A stretch of 64,000 nt of DNA from Ypsolopha sequella (taxonomy: Eukaryota; Arthropoda; Insecta; Lepidoptera; Ypsolophidae). The notes under the pieces are model-generated. The model did not search any database, was not told where the DNA came from, and was given only the letters and a program-made list of their open reading frames with translations. A program made the translations under genes and the position numbers. Of the stretch, positions 24,901 through 36,900 are shown piece after piece; position 1 is the first letter of the stretch; each line of letters opens with the position of its first letter. The stretch spans positions 11,194,229-11,258,228 of the forward strand of contig OW203988.1 of the NCBI GenBank assembly GCA_934047225.1, read 5' to 3'.

Positions 24901-27900
24901 TCGCGCGTGGGTTGGGAACGAGCGATTCGGAAATGCGGCTCCTGGTCCCTGGCCGGGTCTCCGGTGTGGGTTCGGGCGGCTGATTGGATTTTACCTTGTA
25001 TAATATATATTTTACCTATCATTTTAATCGTAAATATATTGCTACATAAATTAAATTAATTTAGTTCATGTACATTTATTATTTTATTACATATATTTTC
25101 TTTATTAGATTAAATTTGACGTGTAAAAAGTGTATATATCTATACCTGCTTTGCAAAATAAACTATTTGATTTTGAATTTGAATTTGAATTTGAATTTGA
25201 ATTTGTAAATTACCGTAACTTGAATAATTAAAAATCTTCACATGTCAAATTTTAAGTAATCGTACACTCATTTAACGAAGTAGAGCAACATTCAGGTGCG
25301 GTCTCTAACATCTTAATGCAGCGGGGGGAGCGCCACTTCTAAAGCATCAGGTAAGATGAAAACGAAATGTTGCAAAGAGAGTCTGGGGCCTTAATACCCC
25401 GTATAAACCACTTCGCCGTAAAGTGTAGCATGGTTGGGGGACTGGTCAGGCCTGTTCTCAATATGTTTAAATGAAGATGTTATTGATCTTTCATTTGAAC
25501 ATATCGTACTTAAATTAACAATCCTTATGTTTATTTTGTCGAAATACTTAGTATACTAAAGCAGATTAACTCAATATGGGTATCATTTTAAATTGAATAG
25601 TTACATGAAATGAACAAGTACTTAAGGAGTCAAGCTTGTTTATTTTCCAATACATTCTAATGCTGATTCGTTCGGTTATTTGAATGTTTCATATTTTGCG
25701 AAGGCTCCTGTAGCCTGGGGCAGATTCAGGTACTCTGTTACTATGATCGCCTCGTCGTAGAATATATAGTTGAGGGATTAGCCAGGCTTAATTTTTAATG
25801 TATTTAAGTGAAAACGACGTTGATCTTTCATTTAAATATAATCTACTCATTCTACAATTTTTGTGATTTTACCTTGTCAAGGTATTGAGTATGCTTAGGC
25901 AGATAAACTCAATGTGGATATTACATTAATAAAGTCTTCAAAGTAGTTTCAAAAAGTATGGAAGATATCATTTTGGTTTTGGGAGTTTATTGTACTCGGC
26001 TCTCACACTGAGGGAGGAAGTCGCAAACCAGACATAAGGTGACGACTACTGGAATTGGCGGGGAGGGGCTAATTTGCTTGCGGTAGTCGCAACCCTCAAA
26101 ACAAACAGTTCTTTTCAGGACTAAACCACCCTTAAAAGTTTCTCTGTTTCTTCGACAACGTCACACCAATTCTTTTCAGCAAATGAATACAACCTTGGAT
26201 TGCTACGGTACAACAACACCGGGATATTCCTTCCTAGATGATTATGGCCAATACAACAAAATTACTCCTGACTGTCCGAGCTGGTCTTGGTTATAAACTT
26301 TTATAAGATTGAGAAAGGCTGAGATCGTTACAAGTAGTTGAGGGATACGCTGTAGTAGATTTAAGCTGCGATTACGCAGCTGGCTACGCCGTAGCAAATG
26401 TGACCTACACGTGATATTACATTAACTACGTCGTAGCAGTTGAAGCTGTGTGTTATTTGCTACGCCGTAGCAAATAGATCTGCAAAATCGCGGCTGGTAT
26501 ATTTGCTACAGTGCGTATTGTTTTGATTAATGTATATTTTTTATTATTGCAGTCAATATTAGAAAACAAAGAAGCGTACGTTAGAACCACCTTTCAATAC
26601 AAAGAAGCGTACGTTAGAACCACCTTTCAATACAAAGAAGCGTACGTTAGAACCACCTTTCAATACAAATAAGATTTTAAAAATCACGGTCCGTAGCAAA
26701 ATAACGGTCCGCCGCAAAATAAATCCAACGCAACTATTTTATAAACAAAAAAAAAACAGATTTACGAGCAAAAGCAGCAGCAACAGCAATGCGAACTTTA
26801 ACGAAATACTCAAACGAGAAAAAACGGGGAAAACTTCGAATGGTGCGAAAAACGTGCGAATTTCAACAGATAAATTGTTCACTCCGCCCCAAGCTGCCGA
26901 TAAAGCGTTATTCTTCACCGATCTCCATACTTTCTTTTAAATGTTCCGTGACGCTGAAATGTTCGCTTTTCTTAGAAAAATGGTTGGTTATTAACGGAAC
27001 GGCACCTGCCGGTCTGCCCGTGGGGACCCGAGCGTAAGTTCACGTAAATGTGAGAGGGGACGATAGGGGGAAAGCACTACACTCGCACAAGCTTTACCCC
27101 ATCACCCACCACAAACGAAAATGTATTTTATACCCTACACAACAGAGCTTCGTAAAACATACAAGATAACTTGGTAAAAGTCTACGTCTAACCCAGCCTG
27201 TGCCTTTCTACTTTATTTACCACATACAAATTTTACATAGCGGAGTTGAAATTTTAGCCATCTACATTTCTGACTAAAAGTTACGTGCCAAACAAACATG
27301 AGATATTGTTCTACCGATTAGTTTCTGACTTACTGTAAGAACTTTCTCTTTCCTATAATTGGATGAATAGGAGGGGAAATGGGAAGAAAACAAATTCGTA
27401 ATAATGAATTGTCATCGTACAAACAGGGCAGTTTTGCGCTAATCGACGAAAAACAGGTCTCCGTTATTGTTCTCCCTCTCTGTGTATACCCTCAGATGTA
27501 AGATAAGCTATTCCCGTCGCGTTTCAAATAGATTAACTTAATCGTGCACTGAATATTAATAAGCCGTGTCATTACTTCGCTCCCTATTTTTTCTGATGGC
27601 TGTGATAGAGTTGCTTTACAAATAGCCTGTTAAAATGTATTTTTAATCAAAGTTGTTTTTGAGTCCCATTTATTCGTCCAAGGAGTTCCAATTATTATGC
27701 AGAGGTGATTCTAATTACAGAGAAATCACGCACAACCGTTGCCTGTTACAATGCTACTTTTGCAAGTGTTGCTCTTGTGCGTCAGAAATTGATTAACGTA
27801 GTTAAATCTAAGACGATAATCTATCAAAAAGCAAAAGACGCATGTCTAAGAGCCATAAAAGTGGTCTTCTATCTCATACACTCATTATGTACACTAGAGA

Positions 27901-30900
27901 ACAACATTGTAGTTAGTGGTAGTGGCTGCCTCACTCCTCAGTCGCTAGTTGGTCGAACCATTGTACTCGTAGCTCAGAGAGCTAAAATTAGGAAGTCTAA
28001 TTCAGGTCGCCAACTATTTGAGCACTTAGTACCAGTTTCACAAACATTTAGCCATTTAGACAAAATTGAGACGAAACTTAATATGCGTAAAATATCTATA
28101 GTTATTTGAGAAATTGCGAGTTAAAATAACAAATGTGCTTTTTGTGTAAGAACGTGTACCTACATATTACAAATATATGTGTGAAAATTTATTAATTACC
28201 TACTAACAAATTATATAGAGACAAAAACAGAAATGTTTCGTATAAATGTGAATCGCGCAAAAACGAATTACCCATGTTTGATCAAGTTGTTTTAAGCTTT
28301 TTAGCTGCTTTGTAACTTAGCGTTCCAGGAATAATTTGGGCTGTAAATAATCACGCTACAACAACATTAGAGAGTTCAATTTATTGCTTGCATAACCTTC
28401 CTACAAATAATGGTTAACGGGTTTTTATCGTATTTATGTTTGCAGTGCTGTTTGCTTTCTAAATCTATTATGTCGTAAAATTTGGCAAAATGTTAACAGC
28501 TTTAAAACTAGTATGGTAAAAATACCTCGTCACGGTGACATTCAGATGCGTGACCGTCCCTCCATGAGCTGAATTATCCCTCCCCCCCGAAAATTTGTCC
28601 TTAATTAGAGTTTTATGCGATTTCCATAAAAACAGTGTTTGCTACGAGAAAGGTTGGAATTATTTCTTATAAAATTTTCTTTAACTATGTTCTAACCTTT
28701 ATTTTGATAGGAGGTACAGTTTCCGAGCAACAATAATAATAGGTCTTTACATATGAAATTGCCGAAAATTTCTTACAGATTCATGAATTCATAATTCCTG
28801 TAATTTCCATTATTTGTTTTTTGTTTGAAAGATGATTTCAAGGGTTACATCTACGTATTAAATTTTGTTTTTGTTGTCAGTTTGATAACCAAAATTAAAT
28901 TTTCAAAAACAGTTCGTCCTACATGCCATCCATTTCCATGATAAGATTCGTAATATTTTTTTACAGCTGACACTTGTCAAAAACTAAATTATTAATGTTG
29001 CTGTTAGCTTAATGTTGTCTCATTCATACACAATTATAGAATTTGGATTAGTCATTCCTAAAAAAATCCAAAATGTTCGTACTGAAAATTGAGTTTCTTC
29101 AAATTATCTACAGAAAACGGCAATTTCATATTATTATGTAAAGACCTAATAGAAAGCTGATGACAAATCAACGGAGCAAAAATTTATGATCAAATTTTAA
29201 TATAACAGGATAACATTTTTTATATTATATTTTATACATTTTAACTATAATATAGGTATGTTGCTCACTTTTTACATGATGTTTTTTTTACAAGCCTACA
29301 GTGTACAAAACTCGTTATTGCGCCCTAAAATTTTTATCATTTTTCTGTAAACGCTACTCGTAAATTATAACATGTGGGCTAGTATCATACTAGTTTCAAA
29401 GCTGTTAACATTTTGCCACAGAAACTTTTAGAATTAAGCACATTATATTCTCTGATATTACCATGTACTAAGCAACGAACTAGTTGGTACTAAGGACCTA
29501 AATGTAGATACGTACGCGTATCTAAAAGGAATGACTCTGTATTTATATTGAGTATACAAACTACATTAATAAATTGTTAAAGAGGTAGATTTCTTTGCAT
29601 TCTACATCAATATTTATTGTACATGGAATCCAGTGGAATTGTACCTGACTGTACTCGGTTCACTTCCAGCGATTCCACGACTTTTAACACCTTTTGTCAG
29701 CCCAATTTGACATTTTACACTTAGAATTTGGTGTTTTGTTGTGTCAAAAGGTGTTATAAAGTGTGTTAAAAGCCAACCTGTTAGACTAGCTGGTACGGCT
29801 GTATGAAGTGCAGATGTTTCCCGTCACAACTCACTTGCATCCTACAACAATATGTATTGTACCTGGAAGACGTCATCGGATTGTTCCCGGTTCGCCTCCC
29901 ACTCTGGCGAGTCCACGAACTGGTACGGCTGTATGAAGTGCAGATGTGTCCCATCACAACTCACTTGCATTCTACAACAATAATTATTAAAAATAAATAA
30001 TGTATTACTTTCATTCAAATTAGAGTAAGTTGACATGATAAATGTTTTGTTACAGGTAAAACGCTGGATAAAATACAGTCTTCTAACTGTGCAAGGAGGC
30101 ACACACAGGGTTGATTTTTAGATGAGATTATGACTCGTTATCATCAGGACTCTTCGGTAGTACACAATTGAACACCGCGCGCGCCGGTGATCCCGAAGAT
30201 TCCTGGTGATGATTGATGAGTCATACATACAATCTCATCGAAAACTCAACCTGTGTACGGTACACAGGTTGAGTTTTCGATGAGACTGTATGTAAGATTC
30301 CTGGTGATGATTGATGAGTCATACATACAATCTCATCGAAAACTCAACCTGTGTACGGTACACAGGTTGAGTTTTCGATGAGACTGTATGTAAGATTCCT
30401 GGTGATGATTGATGAGTCATACATACAATCTCATCGAAAACTCAACCTGTGTACGGTACACAGGTTGAGTTCTCGATGAGATTGTATGTATGACTCATCA
30501 ATCATCACCAGGAAATTTCGGGATCACCGGCGCGCGCGGTGTTCAATTGTGTACTACCGAAGAGTCCTGATGATAATGAGTCATTATCTCATCGAAAAAT
30601 CAACCCTGTTTGTGCCTCCTTGCACAGTTAAGAAATTGTGTTTTATCCAGCGTTTTATCTGTAACAAAACATTTATCATGTCAACTCTGTACCTCCTTGC
30701 ATAGTTAAAAAGCGAGTTCTCTCCGTAACAAAACATTTAACTAACTCAAGAATCGACAATACGATGGTAAGCTATAAAAAGAAGCAGTTTTTTCATACTC
30801 CATGGTGTGCATTCATAATAAATGAACTCCACCATGCAGCAACAGGTAATGGACTTTACCTAGCATTGCTTGCCTGCTTGTAAATATTAAATGGGCAAAT

Positions 30901-33900
30901 GACACACCTGTTGTCTGTGTTTACTGAACGTAATGGCTTAATCATATAATTCAACTTGTTTTATAATTAATTAATTTGATTATTACCTTTTTTAAATGTC
31001 CCGGTCTAATCATACCATTCTACATACTTTTTAGGGTTCCGTAGTACCTTAAAGGTACAAAAGGAACCTTTATGGTGAGATTCCGTTATCCATCCGTCCG
31101 TCCGTATGTCACACTGTTATAACTTTAGCACCGTTAAAGATAAAGACTAAAAAAAGTAAAGGCACAAAAATAGCATTAATTGACCCATCACACGGTGTAA
31201 GAAAAATTTAAAAACTTGAAATTGTTCACAATATTTCCAATACAAAAGAGAGAAAAATAAAACCTAAAAATACAGTATGGTTATCAAATTGTAAATATGA
31301 AAGAGCTGATTGTAAAAATATACACCTTAACTATATTTACTGGCACTGATTTCGAGAAATCTTTGAAAAACCACAAAATATTAATAATTATCTCCGAAAC
31401 TGGTGGACCGAAAAATAAGAAAAAAGTCATGGTAATATGTACTTACGTAAAGATTATAGGAAAAATATTGCGGTTGAGAAATTCACGAAAACAAAATGAC
31501 AAAAATCATTCATAAAATTTTTTTTACTCGATACCAAATCCTAGGTATGCGAGTCTGACTCACACTTGACCGTTTTTTTTAAATGAAACCTAAAAAAGCA
31601 CAAAGAATTAAAACGCCAGGCTTTATAGAAAATTCGTAAGGTAATTTATTAGGTGCTGAATGTAAACTATATATACATACTGCCATGGTTCATCCTGGTA
31701 TTATTTACTAAAAGTAGAGCCAAAAGCTATTTATGTAATAATGGTGAAATTAGCAAAACGTACTTTATTTTATATGCTTTATATAAAATTGACAATATTG
31801 TCGATGTCGATTCGGTGTACCACGATTTAACTTATTTGACAGGACTAAACTTAATTTAAGCGTTCTGTCCTTGTGTTTTTCTTTAAAGAAAAAGATAGGG
31901 ACAGACCCTTAAGACTGTATGTACATGAGCCTAGAGCATGAACAACGCCCCAGACTTTCGAGGATTCGTTTGAAGAAATTCGGACTCCTTGTATTGAAAA
32001 AAAAATGTTTATTTATTGATATTTTATGTAGGGATTGTACTTATAAACAATGTATTAAGATTTATACTTTTGTGAAAAAAAAAAAAAACCCTCTTTTTTT
32101 GGTTTTCAAACGTTCGTTTCAAGAACGCGGTTAAGATATCAACTAGTTTTTTTTCATAGAATAGGTAATAGAAACATGAAGGGATTCCACTTAAATCCAA
32201 TATTTTTTTCCCTAAAAAATATTTCTGTATTAGCTAAAAGCACACCAATTTGTTGTTTTGCTGCGTGATCATTAGCATTACGCGTCCAAGAAAAAGAGGC
32301 CAATGAGCCAACATATAATCACCTCTATCAAAAGCAAATAAGGTCTTTGCCATTGGACTTATTGTGCTGGACGGGTACTAAAAAAAGTTGCTAGGGTACG
32401 CCATCCTCCTAAATTAAGTTTAGTCCTATCAATTAGGTTATATCGTGCTACACCGTATCGATACCAATAAATACAGTTATAGTTATTAATAAAAAAATAT
32501 TTGTACAGTGAATTGGATTACTCTGTAATGTTGTGCAAATTTTCAATAAATAAATACTAAATACTAAAGTTGATTATTTATTTGCCTCGGTTGTCATTAA
32601 CACATAAATGTGCAATTTATAGCCATTTTAAATTAGCCTTTTTTAAATGGTTACAACAGCAACGGTCAGTTGAAAGCTTATTTAATTACAACTGCGTTTT
32701 TCGACCGAGCTTAAATCAAGCTTAGTTAGTCGCCCGTTCTCTGAGTGTACGTTCATGTGCATAAGAAAGCATCTGCTTGACAACAATAGCAGAATAAAAT
32801 GGCAACGTCCACCCAACTTTGAGCCTCAGCGCCGCAAAATATTCTGGTTGTATTTACCGCTAGCACTAAGTTTTATAAATAGTAGACCGACCAGTAGTAA
32901 ATGGCATAGGCTTGGCCGCATTAGTGACTGCTCTATTTAGATGTTAGAAGACAAAAATAGGAGAATATAAGCGTATACTCTTTGTATAATAATACAATAC
33001 TGCGTTTAGCGAGACGATCCGAAGTGGGTCATTTCTCAATGACACAGTTTTTTTCAACGCTATCTCTATAGTAGTATATACTTGGTCTTCCTATGTATTC
33101 AGAACAAAAAAAAGAAAAAATGTGAATTATAAACTGCATCTATTAATGGATATTATAAATAACGTACTTAATCGTTTCTCAGAGTAGTATTTAGGTTGCC
33201 ACCTAAGTTTAGATGAAAATTTTCAAAAATCTCAAGTATTTTGTAGAAAACAAAGTTGAGTAATAGCACCAAAACATTAATAATTTTGCACTCGTATTAT
33301 GACCTAACTATATAGCTTATAATATAACACAACCAAAATGCAACAAATTTAAATAAATACAAGGTAAATTTTCTAACAAGCAGTTTGCAAATTGTGGCAA
33401 GTTTTCGAGAGATTCCCTCGCTAGAACGCCAGTTTGTAAGAATAATTATGACTTCCGCTTGGCCCAATCGGCAATATGACTAATTGTGTGCTGTAATGAA
33501 TGTTATAGTCCAAATGTAGTGGAAGTCAGGTAATGCCACGCAAATAAAAAAAAACTCTGGTCTGACAAATTTCTTGCGTAGTTACGAACTAACCCTTTTT
33601 CGTATTTTTAATTACTTTGGTTTATGCAACCATGTTCATATTTAGCTCATCAATGACTTTTTACTATAAATTTGGCTGTTTATATTAAAGTAGTATTATC
33701 TAAGTATTTGTATTTCGTCAGAAATCTTAAAAACATCTAAAAGAAGGCGGATACTCACTTTCCTTTTAGCAAGATCGAGAGCCGTTCATCCGCCGGCGTG
33801 ACCTCTTCGATGGCGTACGCCTCCCCAGGGTCCAGGCGGAGGATCCTAGCCTCCCGAGTTAGCTCCTGGAAGTGCTTCTTGTTGACCTTGAGTGGCTTGA

Positions 33901-36900
33901 ACAGCTTCAGGTACAAGTCAGTCAGTTCTAGCGAGAGAGACGGCGGGAGGAACCTGCAAGTTTACACAGGCATTAAATATACAACGGACTAAGTTCTGTC
34001 TGATTTGAACATGAAACTATTTATTTAGCTTTTTGGCTGCGTGGTTTGTTTTATTCATGCCTAGAGAACTGTCTGATATCTGAATGTAGTAAAGTAAGGC
34101 GATATGTAAAAGTTTTAGCGTCCCTCTTACTCCATATGCGAAAAAATCCTCAGTGCGACAGGGACGGATTCGTGGAAAAGTAGCAAAAAGTCGGTTTTAT
34201 ATTAATAAAAAATGTACTAAAGTTGCTATTAAAATTTCGTTTAACCAGGTCCTAGATACCGTTAAAACCCATCTAATAAAATATAGTTGCGGTCTATATG
34301 TCATTCCAAATTGTCAAACCAGGAGAATTGGTGTCGAAAAGGACCTAATTTCAATAAATATTTCTATCGAGCCGAATTTCTCCAATCGCGTTTCTGTTTT
34401 AACAGATCCCTAGAAAAAGTATCCAAAAATAATATACTATTTTATCAAAATAATACATTATTTACTCAAGTAGACATGCAAGTCCTTAAAGGGTCGATTT
34501 TTTCTTCGTAGCGCCCGTCTTGCGTAATAAACTATCCTGATAGAAAGTTGTTATCATGATTTATTATGTGGTTTAGCGTTATGGAGTACGTAACAAACAA
34601 ACCGCCATAAGTATTTTTCAGAACTGGACCTCTTTAGTCATTAGACTATTAAATATATACGGAACACTCACTGCGTGGTCAAGTTCTTATATTTGACGTT
34701 TATCATTTTCATTAAAATTTTCTCTTTTGTTATTTACACCCCTCAAAGTAAATAATGTTAATAAAGTGTATGGAATCTAGTGCGCCTTCGTTAACATACC
34801 GGACAAATATATGTAAAAGTTTTTTCGGTATACGATTCGGAATATGGCAGGTATTTTCGATTTGTTCCTATTCACACACCGGGTTGGGTTTCTGACGAAT
34901 ATTTGCATTGGACCACCATTTTACCACTATCAGCTGTCGTTTGATGTTGACATAGAGTTGAATTTAAATTCTTTGATCTTTTAACCACTTTTATAGTTCC
35001 ATACAAACCGTCTCTGTTTTTGAATGTATGTCACATTCGTTTTGAATCGATTAAACTACAGACTAGAAAGGAACAAATAAATCAATCGTCAATTATTCAA
35101 GTGGATACTTCTTTATGTCGCCTCAAATTTACGCATTTGATTACGAGGTCATTTGAATTTATATTTATTCTGATCACAAATAATAAATAATAATAAATAA
35201 TTAATGATTAAAAAACGTAATAATCTGTAATATCAGGAATCAAATTATCCTTCGTTCCAGAAGTGACGTTCAAGTTCTGAACATGTCCCCCCCCATACAA
35301 GATGCGAACAAAGACATTCTTCTTCAAAATTACATCCATCTGCACAAACGACTTGGCAAAATAAAAATGTGAAAAACTTTATACCTATCTGATCAATGAA
35401 TTAATTATTATCATGTTTTTAGAAATTAAATAAAATTTGGAAAATGATATGAGAAAAGCAAAAAATTATAAATATAACAATAAAATTATGCTATATTCTA
35501 TCTGCTTTGATTTCTAGATTACTTCGAAAAATTGAGAAATTATACTCGTAAATTTCCAAGGCACATAAATGTATGCGTTCCTCGGCCCTTGTCCCCGAAA
35601 CAACCGACGTACACAAATTACGTCAAAGCTACTGAAAAGATTATGATGGGGTTTCAATATTACGTGTAGCTTGGTATTGGTATTCCAAAAATAAAGAAAA
35701 CTAACGTTCGAAATAATCAAGCTACAAGGTGCACTATTACAATATATTCTATATTCTGAAGCCCTTACAAATTGCATTAAGGGTTTAAAAGGCTTTCTAT
35801 AATTTTTGAGAAACAATTTCTAGCGGCTTCTGTTCCTAACGATGACATTAAAAGATGCAAAGAAAAATTATTACTATCAAATACCGAAGTGCATATTGCA
35901 TAATGTATATTTTAGATAGCAAGTACTCGGTTGAATGTCAACCTTTCCAACACTTGCAGCTCTTATGGCGCCGTTATCAGGGTTTAAAATCGTATAAAGC
36001 AGGTGGCTTGAACTGCAAGCGACTGTACATATGTACAGTTTCACTTACGACGCCTGGGTGAGAAGAGACGTGCATAACGTGAGATGAGTTTTGAAGAAGG
36101 TACTTCAAAAAATCTTGGAATAATACATAACAAAATGTTTTTACGATAAACAAGTATCGGAAAAGCGTGCTCATCTACTTTGTATTCGATTATAACAAAA
36201 CTGTAAGGTTAAATTATGACATTTACTCATGTATTTTAATTGGCTGTTTTCTGGGATTTAGTCTAGCACTGAGATTAATATCTTTTACTTTAATGTTATT
36301 AACAGTGACATTAACATAACTAATGCAACTATTACAGAATTTTTGTTAAATTAACTTACTATAGACACAAAGCTGCAATTGCCAATTTGTTGCAATATAC
36401 TACCTACTAATGTGTAGTTTTACGTTTCTTGCATATACTGTAACACAAAACGGGAAAACTATGAAATCCTAGCAAATATAAATGTCCACATCTACCACGA
36501 CGTAGCAGATATTTTTACTGCGGTAAAATAATACTCTTCCGCGTTTCCAGTGACCGATTTCTCATGGAGAATCGATGCGTATAAAAACTGTCTTATCTGT
36601 CATTATTTATATATTTTCCACGCTTTAACCCATTTGCAATCTGCATCAAAAGCGTAAATTTGCGTAAAAACTGCCACCGCGCAGGATGACTCTAATTTTA
36701 CAGAGAAAAGAAGTCAATCTCAATTTCTCATATAAAGCAGCAATACAGCAAGGGAGCGTCTTGGATCTTTGGGTTACCTTACTGAAAGGTCATTTTAAAT
36801 GAGTAAGGTTTTGTTTACTGTTTAATATTTCTTGTACAATTATAGTGTTAATCATTCATTATGTAGTTCTCCGAGAGCAGACAGTCATCAATCATAAAAA

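Larger units (their letters stand above)
19515..25390. mobile_element. 5.9-kb TTAA-flanked insertion (piggyBac-like ends) with nested elements
   Basis: The satellite reads ...GATGGTTAA to 19514 and TTAATACCCCG from 25391, so removing 19515-25390 plus one TTAA restores a perfect unit. The ends are GGCTCCAGTCCCC and, on the complement of the right end, GGCCCCAGACTC; the first eight bases match at seven. The left end also resembles the TTAA element at 39932 (CCCAAAATCAGTA). No transposase frame is seen. Inside are a family A copy (20330), a GC-rich patch (20050) and the reverse transcriptase pseudogene (22526-25205). Confidence 0.7.

Noticed and set aside
18590..25935. A CRISPR-like array
   Set aside because: The 304-bp units are whole tandem repeats without spacers, in a eukaryotic genome.
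27705..28109. 134-codon plus-strand open frame in Popeye intron 4
   Set aside because: It starts at GTG, has no recognisable motif, no splice context and no composition shift. One frame of this length is expected by chance in 64 kb of such AT content.
30026..30692. Bacterial-type terminator or attachment site
   Set aside because: The size, arm structure and intronic position fit a eukaryotic foldback element.
34153..34413. 86-codon frame considered as a reverse transcriptase C-terminus
   Set aside because: Only loose similarity (FNQVLDTVKTHLIK) and no shared bases with the element at 24.2 kb.
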